DNA from: Sipunculus nudus
Taxonomy: Eukaryota > Annelida > Sipuncula > Golfingiida > Sipunculidae
DNA length: 64,000 bases
Assembly (NCBI GenBank): GCA_026874595.1
Contig: CM049321.1
Coordinates: forward strand, 19,004,979-19,068,978
Direction: 5' to 3'
Of the stretch, positions 11,083 to 24,049 are shown in pieces. How positions within the stretch are numbered: position 1 is the first letter of the stretch; the number at the start of each line of letters is the position of its first letter. A program made the translations under genes and the position numbers. The notes beneath the pieces were generated by a model. The model worked only from the letters and a program-made list of their open reading frames with translations, did no database searches and was not told the origin of the DNA.

Positions 11083-11274
11083 TTACAGATATGCAAATGA
11101 AAAAGTGTAGGTCCAATATTTTTTATTATCACTCTGCTTTTCAATGGGGTCAGCAGGGTTGGTAAACTGCAAAACCTGAAAGAAAAGAAATGCAGAAAGC
11201 ATGACTAAGAGTATTGTAATGAAATAAAGCCATCCTAAATCAAGTACACATCCACATGTTATGAGAACAAACAC
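11083..11274 (-). other. Exon-like membrane-segment ORF in unit L1
   Basis: The minus strand reads a hydrophobic segment (GWLYFITILLVMLSAFLFFQ), then a polar loop (FTNPADPIEKQSDNKKYW), then a new hydrophobic start. An internal TTTCTTTTCTTTCAG resembles an acceptor, and GTAAAT at the end resembles a donor. The layout resembles the third membrane segment and second loop of claudin/PMP22-type proteins, but this is weak. The related sequence at about 62170-62340 has indels that break the frame, so coding function is doubtful. Copies are at 21670-21861 and 33707-33898. Confidence 0.2.
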
Positions 11275-11619
11275 TTGCTTTTATATGTGGTGATTTATAT
11301 AAAAATATTCAGATATCTAGGAAACTAAGTTTATTGCTATGATTCCATAAAATAAACTGCAAAATGTTCCCATCATCTTATAAATCAGTAGCTAAACCTT
11401 AATACTATACTCTCATATTGTTAATTCCTGGCTGAAGTATTCCAACAACAGTGTTTTGTTATGCGTAACGAGGTACTTATCACTCAGCCTTATCACTTAA
11501 TAGCCTGATACAAAAGGGAGTCATATGTCACCAGTGTCACTCACAATTACAGCCACACAGTGAAATGTACCAGCTGAAGTGCAAGCTTATATATACAAGA
11601 AAAATAGAGATGGTCTACA

Positions 11620-12711
11620 AAATAAGTTGACCTGACCTATGACCTTGGCCTTTTGCCCACATATCAACTGGATTCTTTCTAATTGATGGGTAACTACTAA
11701 CCAATTACATCTGGCCGGGTGTAATTACTTGGCAACCAATGAGTGAATAACTTAGACCTGCAACCTTTAACCTCCTGACCAGCTGACCTCAAAATCAATT
11801 AGTTATTTCTTCATGCAAAAAGACCCATAAATATGAAGTTTGAATCACATTGAGTGATGCATAGATGTGGCATATGTGAAAGACTGAAGGTTTGGGTTGA
11901 ACAGTTTCACTTGATATATGTTCACAAGCATTCAGAACAATATTGTGACCTTGACCTTTGACCTTTTGAACTCAACTTCAATAGGCCTCTTCCCCTATTG
12001 GTAGGTAAGCCATATATGACAGATGGAAAGTATAGATTGAAAGGTTTGCCTGAAAATGACTCCACGGAAGAAGACGGTGCTGTGAACTTGACCTTTGACC
12101 TCAAAATCAACAGGTCTTTTCCCCTGTTGGCAGAGAAGCGATATCAGTGCTGAAAGGTTTGGAATGAAAGGTCTAGCTTGAAATGTGTCCACAACCTTTT
12201 CAAAGAAGTGGATCCTGTGACCCTGACCTTTGACCTTGTGACCTCAACATCTATAGGATTCTTCTCCCACTTAGTAGGTGAGCTATATGTGAAAGATCAA
12301 AGAATTGGGATGAAAGGTTTGGCTTAAAATGCATCCACAGGCTTTTCAAAGAAATTGGTTCTGTGACCTTGACCTTTGACCTTGTGACCTCAAAATAATT
12401 ATGGTTCTTCCCCTGTTGGTAGGTGAGCTGTATGTGAAAGATGGAAGGTTTGGGATGAAAATTTTGGCTAAAAAAATTATTTCTGGGGGGTGCAAACACA
12501 CCCCATAACTTCGAGAATATAGGTCGCAGTGACCTAATTTCAGGTTTGCAAGGAGATCTTTTTAGAACCTCTAAGACTGCATAGGGATCATGGCCCTAGC
12601 CCCTACGGTTACGATTTGTGCCCTGCTAACGGACGGCCGGCCGGACAGACGGAAGGACGACGGACAAAGACACATCGCTATAGCCCAGCATGACTGAAAG
12701 TCAGCTGAGCT
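11620..12711 (-). repeat. Dispersed repeat with about 140-bp AGGTCA-rich tandem modules and hairpin end (L1)
   Basis: On the minus strand, AGGTCAAAGGTCAAGGTCA-type clusters recur near 11945, 12090, 12220 and 12363. They are spaced about 130-145 bp, and each is followed by a similar module (GTAGGTGAGCTATATGTGAAAGA-type phrase on the plus strand). The block ends in a GACGG/CCGGCC-rich stretch and a palindrome (12682-12711). A diverged inverted copy lies at 60698-62762. Copies are at about 22207-23298 and 34244-35335. Confidence 0.7.
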
Positions 12712-13063
12712 AAAAATGTACTTGCCGGTTGAATGAAAAGTTAGCGTGGACAGTGAGCAGCGTGGCCAGACCCTGGGATAACCAGCAATTGCGATAACAT
12801 GAACAGTATCAGAGTCAGAGGTCACAGTTTACTGAGCCAGGGCGCTAATCGTGTATACATGTTAAAGCATAGCAGAGCTCTGTGAATACCTAAAAAAATA
12901 ATTGAATCTCTTTGTTGGGAAGAGAGACGTTCCGATATTTCGGCGGAGTTCATGAACTGTCATGATGTAATTTGTGAGAAAGGATTCATTATTGGGACTT
13001 ATTTTCCCTGTGAATTATTTACCCATTGTTTATGGGAGAGATTGCACAGTCTAAATCCAATGT

Positions 13064-13375
13064 ATGTATCAAACATGTTCCTCTCTAAAATTAAAGACTG
13101 ACGTTGTAATCTCCGTCTTTTTGATTTCGTACGATCTTAAGAGATTTAATTACACTACTGTTTCTAACGCCCTAAGGAACATTCTAGTCCAGGCGATCGG
13201 AGTTGTGACAACGCCACCTAAGGAATCCCATAAAGGGGGGGGGGACATCAATTATGTTCCTAAATTATGCAAGGGCAAGCATGCAGCTCTGCTTGACTCA
13301 ACAGCAAATACAGAAGGCATCAGATGTCTTATGATCAAAGCTGAGGTCCCTTCATCATGCTACGAAAGGGTTTAA
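13064..13375 (+). other. 103-codon ORF kept open in all six array units
   Basis: The ORF begins MYQTCSSLKLKTDV and ends SSCYERV. It is present in L1, S1, L2, S2, S3 and L3 (13064, 14519, 23651, 25106, 26558, 35688). L1 and L2 carry a G10 tract and the others G7, a 3-bp in-frame difference. I recognise no domain, signal peptide or family. The units are so similar that an open frame in each is weak evidence for function. Confidence 0.2.
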
Positions 13376-13462
13376 TGATGCTGAGTAGCGTTGAGGGCAT
13401 CAAAACGCCCTTAGTTACTTAACAGTCCAATCGGCTTCTGTGGTTCAGGGGCAGAGGGCAGG

Positions 13463-14914
13463 ACTACAGGAAGTTTTGTCCAAATTTTTCTGCTGTAGCT
13501 GAACCTCTGACTTATTTGTTAAAGAAGAAACAAAAGTTTGTATGGAGTGTTCAGTGTGAAAATGCATTTCAGAATTTGAAAGCAATTCTGCGAAGTTCAC
13601 CAGTTTTAGCAGCTCCAGACTTTTCTGTACCTTTTAAGTTAGCTGTGGATGCTAGTGATACTGCTGCTGGTGCTGTGTTGTTACAAGAAGGCAATGATGG
13701 CATAGATCATCCGATTTGTTATTTCTCAAGAAAGTTTAATGCAAACCAGAAAAACTACTCCACTATTGAAAAGAATGTTTGGCTTTGATTTTGGCGTTGC
13801 AATATTTTGAGGTTTATGTTACTTCATCAGTCAGGCCTATCATTGTCTTCAGTGATTACAATCCCCTCACGTCCATGAAAAAGTTGGAGTGTAGAAATCA
13901 AAGATTGTTGAGATGGAGTTTGTTCTTACAGGATTACAATCTTGATATCCTACACATTAAAGGGAAACACAATGTACTTAAATTAAATCCACAGTACTTA
14001 CAGGAAAAAAACGTGCCGTAGCCAAATTTGGGCAAAATTTAAGGTACCAATTTATATTTTTGCCAATGTGTCACGCCCTGCTAACGGACGGCCGGCCGGA
14101 CAGACGGAAGGACGACGGACAAAGACACATCGCTATAGCCCAGCATGACTGAAAGTCAGCTGAGCTAAAAATGTACTTGCCGGTTGAATGAAAAGTTAGC
14201 GTGGACAGTGAGCAGCGTGGCCAGACCCTGGGATAACCAGCAATTGAGATAACATGAACAGTATCAGAGTCAGAGGTCACAGTTTACTGAGCCAGGGCGC
14301 TAATCGTGTATACATGTTAAAGCATAGCAGAGCTCTGTGAATACCTAAAAAAATAATTGAATCTCTTTGTTGGGAAGAGAGACGTTCCGATATTTCGGCG
14401 GAGTTCATGAACTGTCATGATGTAATTTGTGAGAAAGGATTCATTATTGGGACTTATTTTCCCTGTGAATTATTTACCCATTGTTTATGGGAGAGATTGC
14501 ACAGTCTAAATCCAATGTATGTATCAAACATGTTCCTCTCTAAAATTAAAGACTGACGTTGTAATCTCCGTCTTTTTGATTTCGTACGATCTTAAGAGAT
14601 TTAATTACACTACTGTTTCTAACGCCCTAAGGAACATTCTAGTCCAGGCGATCGGAGTTGTGACAACGCCACCTAAGGAATCCCATAAAGGGGGGGACAT
14701 CAATTATGTTCCTAAATTATGCAAGGGCAAGCATGCAGCTCTGCTTGACTCAACAGCAAATACAGAAGGCATCAGATGTCTTATGATCAAAGCTGAGGTC
14801 CCTTCATCATGCTACGAAAGGGTTTAATGATGCTGAGTAGCGTTGAGGGCATCAAAACGCCCTTAGTTACTTAACAGTCCAATCGGCTTCTGTGGTTCAG
14901 GGGCAGAGGGCAGG
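13463..14914 (+). repeat. Array short unit S1
   Basis: This 1,452 bp unit is made of three blocks matching L1: 13463-13979 (L1 4328-4844), 13980-14067 (L1 10261-10347 plus one A) and 14075-14914 (L1 12620-13462 less three G). The 7 bases GTGTCAC at 14068-14074 match neither side in L and look like filler at a repaired break. An RNase H fragment spans the first block with the family-wide frameshift. It has TAC where L1 has TAA, so it does not derive directly from L1. Confidence 0.93.
13466..13979 (+). pseudogene. RNase H fragment of Gmr1-like pol in S1
   Basis: The fragment starts mid-domain (YRKFCPNFSAVAEPL) and runs through DASDTAAGAVLL to HIKGKHNVL. A frameshift near 13775 is shared with all copies. 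The end of pol and the LTR were lost in the first S deletion. Confidence 0.85.
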
Positions 14915-14917
14915 ACT

Positions 14918-15458
14918 ACAGGAAGTTTTGTCCAAATTTTTCTGCTGTAGCTGAACCTCTGACTTGTTTGTTAATGAAGAAACAAAAGTTTGTATGGAGT
15001 GTTCAGTGTGAAAATGCATTTCAGAATTTGAAAGCAATTCTGCGAAGTTCACCAGTTTTAGCAGCTCCAGACTTTTCTGTACCTTTTAAGTTAGCTGTGG
15101 ATGCTAGTGATACTGCTGCTGGTGCTGTGTTGTTACAAGAAGGCAATGATGGCATAGATCATCCGATTTGTTATTTCTCAAGAAAGTTTAATGCAAACCA
15201 GAAAAACTACTCCACTATTGAAAAGAATGTTTGGCTTTGATTTTGGCGTTGCAATATTTTGAGGTTTATGTTACTTCATCAGTCAGGCCTATCATTGTCT
15301 TCAGTGATTAAAATCCCCTCACGTTCATGAACAAGTTGGAGTGTAGAAATCAAAGATTGTTGAGATGGAGTTTGTTCTTACAGGATTACAATCTTGATAT
15401 CCTACACATTAAAGGGAAACACAATGTACTTGCTGATTGTTTATCGAGATGTAGATGA
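14918..15458 (+). pseudogene. RNase H and pol end in L2
   Basis: Same fragment as in L1, with the shared frameshift and with the TAA stop in the SDYNP-equivalent position that only L1 and L2 carry. The fragment ends at TGA 15456-15458. Confidence 0.85.
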
Positions 15459-15588
15459 AATGTATAAACAAGATGTTTATGTTATGTTGTAAATAAGATG
15501 ATTTTGAGATGTTGTAAAAATCTAGTGATTGTGATCGCAAAAAGAAAGTTTTCCGTGAAAACTTTCATTTTTCTTACAGAAGGGGGAG

Positions 15589-16300
15589 TGATACAGGTGC
15601 CCTTTTTATTGTGTGACACGGGCGAAACTCGTTTGTGACACCCTCGCCGGGCCGTTTGTTGCATTCTATGTTTAATCCGTACTGGTTGAACTCTTGTTGT
15701 CATGCTGGTTTTGGGCGAGCTCGCGTGTACACCATGGTGTGTAGAGGCACGGCGATGTTTTTCTAGAGAATTCCTATGACGCGTGCTTACCGTGTATAAT
15801 GTATTATTTTTCGAATGTCCTAGAAGTGGAAAATTCTCGGCTTGAGGTGGAGTATATTAAGGGGCTGTGTTTTAGAACCGAAGGCAGAGAACAGTGCAGA
15901 TTCCAGCGGACGCAGAAGCGTGTGTCAGTTTCTGGGACCTTATCCGACGTGTGCGGCAATTATAGATTTTCTTCAGAGTTTCTCCTGGATTTTGTGCATT
16001 TGGACTTCAGTTTACTTTCTGTGTTGTTGAAAGAACTTTCCACTGGACTGTCATTCTCCGAGATTTTACATTCAAAGGACTTATCGTTGTGACGGTGTTG
16101 GTATCCAGGTATTTTACCATTATCTTTCTGTGTGAGTCTATTGACTTGTTGCTATAACGCTGTTTTACTGTATAATTGTATTGATTTAGTGTATTGTAAT
16201 GTTAGGGTTGTTTTAAGAATAAATTATAGTTATTTGTTAACAAAAATCCACTGACTTCTTAATTCATTCCCCTAAGCATTTCACGCTGCCTAGTGTTACA
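15589..16300 (+). mobile_element. LTR copy in unit L2
   Basis: This sequence is the counterpart of the LTR at 5002-5713, moved by tandem duplication and not by retrotransposition. The purine tract, TG start and AATAAA are preserved. It has no second LTR of its own. Confidence 0.75.
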
Positions 16301-16529
16301 GAATCTGATTTTTTTTATCTCCGTTACAGAATCTGTGTTCATCACGCATACGTGATCTGTTTATATTAGGTTCCGTAACAATATTCATGAATAAGTTGGA
16401 CAGTGATGCCTTGCAGTAATATATATTGTAGTCATTATAATACTTGAGTCATCATGAATTTTTAATTAATTGCATGGTTGAGTCAGTAATACATTGGTGG
16501 ATTTAAGAATATACGGACTGGCGATGCAG

Positions 16530-17613
16530 ATGTCAAGAAGACAGCCAGGAGGATTCAGTTGACGACTCTGATGACGATAATAGTGACACTGAAGATGATG
16601 ATGATGATGGCGAAGATGATGGTTATGGGGAAGATGGTAGGTTAAATTAAATGTTTATTTCCAATGATATTGAAAGTATATTGATAGAATGAGATATAAT
16701 TAAATTGAAGTAAACAAAATAAAAGTCTCTTCGCCAATACTCGGTTGGTATCTTCTCGGCAGGAATAAGTCTGGATGGTCTATATGCATTTGTCTTTGAA
16801 AAAGCACATACAAGTAACAATACAAGCAATTTTTACCTTTCTCTTTGTTACATCAATTTTTTTAACCAATATCTGTATGTACTTTGTCAGAAAAACTTTA
16901 AATACTGTATTTAAAATTGAATCTTGCAATACTGAAGATGTTTATGTTATAAACACAAGATTTGAATTTTTTTCTTGATCCGAGGGATGTCGATGATGAT
17001 ATAGAAAGTTAAAAATAAATATCTAGTGATACTGAGACATCCCCCCTAGAGGGAGAAAATTAATAAAAAACGATTATTTAATAATACCAAATCAAACAAT
17101 ATAGGCTCGTCGGTAAGAATTGTAAGCATTTTGTTAACAAAAGTAGATACATATGGAATGCAAAAAATTTGAATTGAAATGTTAATACATTAGCCGTACG
17201 ACTAAAACAAAATGATTTCGAGTATGTATAAAACATACATAAAAAATTATCATGTAGCCTCGCGGGTGAAACGTAAATGATTTGATTTAAAACATTTAAA
17301 TCACATAATATTCATTCTTATGGATTTAAATGACAATTTTTGTGTTTGTGTAATGGAAGTTTTTATTTTAATTTGGAATTTTTAAATATTTTTATGGTCA
17401 TAAATACTTTTTGTTGATTGTTATATTGACTTTGACAAATAAAACATCTTTCAGATATGATGTACCCTTGAGTGTTAGCTGGATGCCATAGTATTCTCTC
17501 GCGGCTTATTAATTATTATGAACATTATTTACAATTTAGTATAGGTTCGTTTCCTCATATTAACACAATAACACGTTTTACAGAGATCCCTGCTGTTGAT
17601 CCAACCTCTATCG
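16530..17613 (+). CDS. L2 copy of the two exon-like pieces
   Basis: The pieces are 16530-16636 and 17584-17613, with the same splice signals as in L1. They would be read only as part of a truncated, duplicated gene fragment. Confidence 0.3.
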
Positions 17614-18303
17614 GTAAGTGAATATTTTTCTGAACTGTCAAGAAAAAAGATGTTACATTATTCATTTCATAATTGAATATATTGTATTTTTTTCATGAAA
17701 AGACCCCAATTAGATTTAGAAAGTGCAGTTTAATTACTTGAATTTTAAATGAAAATTGTCTGAAGTCTGTCTTTATAATTAAAGATATTAACTTATACCA
17801 CAATAATATAAATCTGCATTCCCAGGAATGCAAGCCTCTGCCAAGGGAATAGGTCGTTATTCTCGGGTGCTCCCGAAAGCGTTTTTTCATTCACTCATTT
17901 AACCATAGTCAAACGGTTCATTCGTTCATAAGCGTCTGTTCATCTGTGAATATTAATTGATGGCCTTCCTGTATCCGGATCATATTCCGGATCCACATCA
18001 AAATCAACAAAAGAGATTCTTCATTGGCCCATTCCCTAAATTCCATTAAAATTTCATGTACTGCACTTTCATATATGATGATAATATTTATTAAGAAATA
18101 TTTGACCCTATCCTTTGCAAGATTACATTAATATACGTCCGACTGCCTTCCCTTTAACAGTTCTTGAGATAATATGATCAAAAGGAATTTAAAGATGGTT
18201 GCCTGGTGGCCTTTTTGGACTTCTGACAGGTCTGAAATCAGACAACAACCATTCTCTAAATCGGACCAAAAATTGAAGGAAAATTACTGAATCTGCACTG
18301 AAA

Positions 18304-21300
18304 CAAGGGACCCATGGGTCACGGCGCTCAGCTGATCGTGATTGGACTATAAATGTTTCTCCACTGTGATACTATATCGAGTCGATAAAGCTGATGAATA
18401 TCATGGACATGTTGGGCTATTATAAAGGAATGTAATGTAATATGTGAGTAAATGATGAATGAAATAACCTGACTGATGGATTAATAGAGTCAAATATAGT
18501 GGTTTATTTTTTATTTATTTAGGACGGGTTGAAAATTGTGATATATTTGAGCAAATATGAATGCAATGACAGCAGTAATAAGCAGTAGTAGAATGATGAT
18601 AAGGCTATTTGTTGAAGGATCGAAAGTGTATGATAGTCTGCCAGTTTTCAATTTGACAGATATGATGTATTGATTAACTATGATGATGAAGTGATTTATG
18701 AATTTGTGATTGTATGACACAATATCTCTTTAGTCTTGACAAGGTACATTATTGTGATTCCCACTATGTCTACATATTACACAATATTGACATAATTTCT
18801 GGCATGTACTTAGGTACCTATGGACGAATTGTTATACAAAATATTAAAGTATGAATATATCTGATTCATCTTGTTCTTGCTTACTGAGGCTGACTTTGGG
18901 ATGGGGTTCGGAGAAGGGAAAAGTGAGGGCAGCACGAAGGTAGATGTAGAAATATTCTATTATAATGTTTTTCATTTATATAAGAATATGAAAAGCTAAG
19001 GGGAAAGGGGCCCTCCTACTTGGTTATAGTAAAGTTCTAAATATATGATTGCAAACTAATACTCTGACAAGGCTGTCATGAAGAAAAACAGTAAAAATTT
19101 TGAGATACTGTGATGCATATGGAAATTTACATATGGACAGGCAAGTGGACAAAATGGACTAACACCTTTATTTCACTTTCAAGGGAATAATGCATTTAAG
19201 TTTATATATAATCTTATTTTTTAAGCATATCCACTTTTTCCATTAAGAAGTTTTTATCTGAATCATTTTTTTTAATTACAGGTTTAATAATTTTTAATGA
19301 AAAACCTTAAAAATATAAGTTAAAATATTAGAATTGTTGCAAAAGTTGCAATCATTATATATACAGAGTAAAAAACTGAAACTATAAGTTAAAATATTAG
19401 AATTGTTGCAAAAGTTGCAATCATCATATATCCAGAGTGTAGCATATATTTTATTATTTTTAAACCATAAATGTTTAAACTGAATTTAAAAGAAAATAAT
19501 GCCACAACATGGCATCTACAAGAATATTCCTTGAATCACTATTAAAACGTTTTGCACATTGGAGTTTTCAGTACGTGCTTTATTTTATTCACCAAAATAA
19601 AATAAAAGATTCAGTAAATTTGATAAAGTAAAACATCTTTTCAAATAAAGTATACACACTGTTGGTTGAATGAGGGACAAACAATATCATTGTGCTAATT
19701 ACTATCCCAGTTTTAATTTATTACCGGAATTAATAGTCAATTTCACACCTGGTGAAGTTTTTACTCTTTTGAAGTAAGGAATTACTTATCTGATGAACAT
19801 CCACACTTTCATAGCAATACAACACTTTGTGGACACAATTAAATGTACACTTTAATCATTGTAACCCTGGTGGTACAATACAAAATCTAAAATGTAGCAT
19901 AGCCTAGAATAATAATGAATCAAATACAGAAAATAATAACATTCATCTAGTTTATGCACCATTGGGGGGGTGCAGGGCAGAGGGGAAGCCTGCTGGTAGT
20001 GGCCAAGCTGACCCAAGGCAAGCTGCCTGGGGTGGGTTACATAATGCAAGTAAAGGCTGTACTACTAGGTGGGCTAGATGTAAACAACACTTGACATGGT
20101 GTATGAAAACATGAATAAAAGCTATTCTTTCAAATCAATGTCTTTGAAATTTCAGATTTTAAAAGATGAAATCCTTATGTGTATATGCTGTGAAAGTTAA
20201 ATCAACAGTGACAGTTGGACAAAATTTAAGGTATTGATTTTTTATTTATACTAATGAATTGAAAAATTTGCAAAATTCAGATCTAATTTTGGGTAAACAA
20301 TTGAATCTTGATTAAATAAAGTTATATTCCTGAAAAAAAGTCTCTAGGTTCAGCCATTCTCATGTTAGGTGAGTAAATATATTTCCTGTTTTTTTTAAAT
20401 TGCATTATGTTTTGGCCCATAACTTCAAAATAATACCCAATACTGACCTAATTTTTGGTATGTTCATAGAAAATGTATGAAAGAATGTGAATACTAAATA
20501 CGATCAAAAACAGATCAGTGGTTTTGATATTAGGCAGCCTTGAAGTGTAACAATGGCTTTTTTTATGGAAAACGGAGGTTTTTATTCCTTAATATCTCGA
20601 AGGAACGAAGTCCTAATGACCCAATTTTCGGTATAGTAGGAGATTTTGGGGACATCTAAAATTTAACAGCTTGGGGAGCATAGAGATGTGCACTGAATGA
20701 CCTACAGTCATCAAAGTGGACTGCTTTACAACGTAAGGGAATACAACAAGAGCCTCCAAAAAAATTCAATATTTGGCCTAATTTTGCAGCTTTTATTTTC
20801 AAATTTCAGATTTTAACAGATTAAATCCTTATGTATACATGCTGTGAAAATTAAATCCACAGTACTTACAGGAAAAAACGTGCCGTAGCCAAATTTGGGC
20901 AAAATTTAAGGTACCAATTTATATTTTTGCCAATATTTAAAAAAAATTAACAGATTTTGATCTAATTTTCGGTATACAATTAAATTTTGATTAATTAAAG
21001 TTGTATTACTGGAAAAAGGTCCCTACCTTTAACACTTTTGGTCTTAAGTGACCAAATATCTTCCTGAATTTTTTACAAAGTCCATTATGTTTGGGCCCAT
21101 AACTTTTTTAAATTATATAATACTGACTTAATATCTGGCATTTACATAGGAACTATATAGAGGAATATTTATGGTAAATATGAAGAAAACCAGATGAGTG
21201 GTTTTGATATTAGGCAGTCTTGAAGTTTGAAAATAGATTTCTAATAAAGAAATTGAGGTTTTTCCTTAATATCTCAAAGGAACGAAGTCCTATTGACCCA

Positions 21301-21493
21301 ATTTTCGGCACGGTAGGACATTTTGGGGACATCTAACTGTATGCCGAATTTCAGATTCGAAGGTCCAACGGTGTCGAAACGTGCCAGTCTTACGGACGGA
21401 CATCCGGACAGACGGACGGACGGACAGACAGACGGACGGACGACGGACAATGGACCACGACTATAGCTCAGATGACTTAAAGTCAGCTGAGCT
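18304..21493 (+). mobile_element. L2 copy of the 3.19 kb inserted repeat
   Basis: Same element as in L1, duplicated with the unit; the terminal palindrome is at 21465-21493. Confidence 0.6.
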
Positions 21494-22206
21494 AAAAAGG
21501 ATTTCTAAGGTGGCTAACTGGCAGATATAATGGATTTCTGACAAGTCTGACATTTGATCCCACACACCCTTCAATAAGAGACCAAACTTGGGGCAAATTA
21601 TCCAAATGATGTTACAGTAATAAATGTCCAAAACAATTCAAAAGGCATGTTCAGGCGCTCATATCAGATTTACAGATATGCAAATGAAAAAGTGTAGGTC
21701 CAATATTTTTTATTATCACTCTGCTTTTCAATGGGGTCAGCAGGGTTGGTAAACTGCAAAACCTGAAAGAAAAGAAATGCAGAAAGCATGACTAAGAGTA
21801 TTGTAATGAAATAAAGCCATCCTAAATCAAGTACACATCCACATGTTATGAGAACAAACACTTGCTTTTATATGTGGTGATTTATATAAAAATATTCAGA
21901 TATCTAGGAAACTAAGTTTATTGCTATGATTCCATAAAATAAACTGCAAAATGTTCCCATCATCTTATAAATCAGTAGCTAAACCTTAATACTATACTCT
22001 CATATTGTTAATTCCTGGCTGAAGTATTCCAACAACAGTGTTTTGTTATGCGTAACGAGGTACTTATCACTCAGCCTTATCACTTAATAGCCTGATACAA
22101 AAGGGAGTCATATGTCACCAGTGTCACTCACAATTACAGCCACACAGTGAAATGTACCAGCTGAAGTGCAAGCTTATATATACAAGAAAAATAGAGATGG
22201 TCTACA

Positions 22207-23298
22207 AAATAAGTTGACCTGACCTATGACCTTGGCCTTTTGCCCACATATCAACTGGATTCTTTCTAATTGATGGGTAACTACTAACCAATTACATCTG
22301 GCCGGGTGTAATTACTTGGCAACCAATGAGTGAATAACTTAGACCTGCAACCTTTAACCTCCTGACCAGCTGACCTCAAAATCAATTAGTTATTTCTTCA
22401 TGCAAAAAGACCCATAAATATGAAGTTTGAATCACATTGAGTGATGCATAGATGTGGCATATGTGAAAGACTGAAGGTTTGGGTTGAACAGTTTCACTTG
22501 ATATATGTTCACAAGCATTCAGAACAATATTGTGACCTTGACCTTTGACCTTTTGAACTCAACTTCAATAGGCCTCTTCCCCTATTGGTAGGTAAGCCAT
22601 ATATGACAGATGGAAAGTATAGATTGAAAGGTTTGCCTGAAAATGACTCCACGGAAGAAGACGGTGCTGTGAACTTGACCTTTGACCTCAAAATCAACAG
22701 GTCTTTTCCCCTGTTGGCAGAGAAGCGATATCAGTGCTGAAAGGTTTGGAATGAAAGGTCTAGCTTGAAATGTGTCCACAACCTTTTCAAAGAAGTGGAT
22801 CCTGTGACCCTGACCTTTGACCTTGTGACCTCAACATCTATAGGATTCTTCTCCCACTTAGTAGGTGAGCTATATGTGAAAGATCAAAGAATTGGGATGA
22901 AAGGTTTGGCTTAAAATGCATCCACAGGCTTTTCAAAGAAATTGGTTCTGTGACCTTGACCTTTGACCTTGTGACCTCAAAATAATTATGGTTCTTCCCC
23001 TGTTGGTAGGTGAGCTGTATGTGAAAGATGGAAGGTTTGGGATGAAAATTTTGGCTAAAAAAATTATTTCTGGGGGGTGCAAACACACCCCATAACTTCG
23101 AGAATATAGGTCGCAGTGACCTAATTTCAGGTTTGCAAGGAGATCTTTTTAGAACCTCTAAGACTGCATAGGGATCATGGCCCTAGCCCCTACGGTTACG
23201 ATTTGTGCCCTGCTAACGGACGGCCGGCCGGACAGACGGAAGGACGACGGACAAAGACACATCGCTATAGCCCAGCATGACTGAAAGTCAGCTGAGCT
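22207..23298 (-). repeat. L2 copy of the AGGTCA-rich repeat block
   Basis: Counterpart of 11620-12711 at an offset of 10,587. Confidence 0.7.
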
Positions 23299-24049
23299 AA
23301 AAATGTACTTGCCGGTTGAATGAAAAGTTAGCGTGGACAGTGAGCAGCGTGGCCAGACCCTGGGATAACCAGCAATTGCGATAACATGAACAGTATCAGA
23401 GTCAGAGGTCACAGTTTACTGAGCCAGGGCGCTAATCGTGTATACATGTTAAAGCATAGCAGAGCTCTGTGAATACCTAAAAAAATAATTGAATCTCTTT
23501 GTTGGGAAGAGAGACGTTCCGATATTTCGGCGGAGTTCATGAACTGTCATGATGTAATTTGTGAGAAAGGATTCATTATTGGGACTTATTTTCCCTGTGA
23601 ATTATTTACCCATTGTTTATGGGAGAGATTGCACAGTCTAAATCCAATGTATGTATCAAACATGTTCCTCTCTAAAATTAAAGACTGACGTTGTAATCTC
23701 CGTCTTTTTGATTTCGTACGATCTTAAGAGATTTAATTACACTACTGTTTCTAACGCCCTAAGGAACATTCTAGTCCAGGCGATCGGAGTTGTGACAACG
23801 CCACCTAAGGAATCCCATAAAGGGGGGGGGGACATCAATTATGTTCCTAAATTATGCAAGGGCAAGCATGCAGCTCTGCTTGACTCAACAGCAAATACAG
23901 AAGGCATCAGATGTCTTATGATCAAAGCTGAGGTCCCTTCATCATGCTACGAAAGGGTTTAATGATGCTGAGTAGCGTTGAGGGCATCAAAACGCCCTTA
24001 GTTACTTAACAGTCCAATCGGCTTCTGTGGTTCAGGGGCAGAGGGCAGG

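Larger units (their letters stand above)
4328..13462 (+). repeat. Array long unit L1
   Basis: This 9,135 bp unit contains the RNase H end of pol, the LTR (5002-5713), two exon-like pieces (5943-6049, 6997-7026), a 3.19 kb inserted repeat (7717-10906), AGGTCA-rich tandem repeats (about 11630-12430), a GGACGG-rich hairpin end (about 12630-12711) and the first part of a SINE head. It is the only unit still joined to the upstream part of the retrotransposon. It shares with L2 a G10 tract (13226-13235), an A6 tract near 10285, and a TAA in the RNase H region (4722-4724). Confidence 0.93.
14915..24049 (+). repeat. Array long unit L2
   Basis: This 9,135 bp unit is nearly identical to L1 at an offset of 10,587. 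Equivalents are LTR 15589-16300, exon-like pieces 16530-16636 and 17584-17613, inserted repeat 18304-21493, and the AGGTCA block about 22217-23017. Its first 60 bases differ from L1 (CTTGTTTGTTAATG rather than CTTATTTGTTAAAG) and match S3 instead, which marks an old exchange point between units. Confidence 0.93.
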
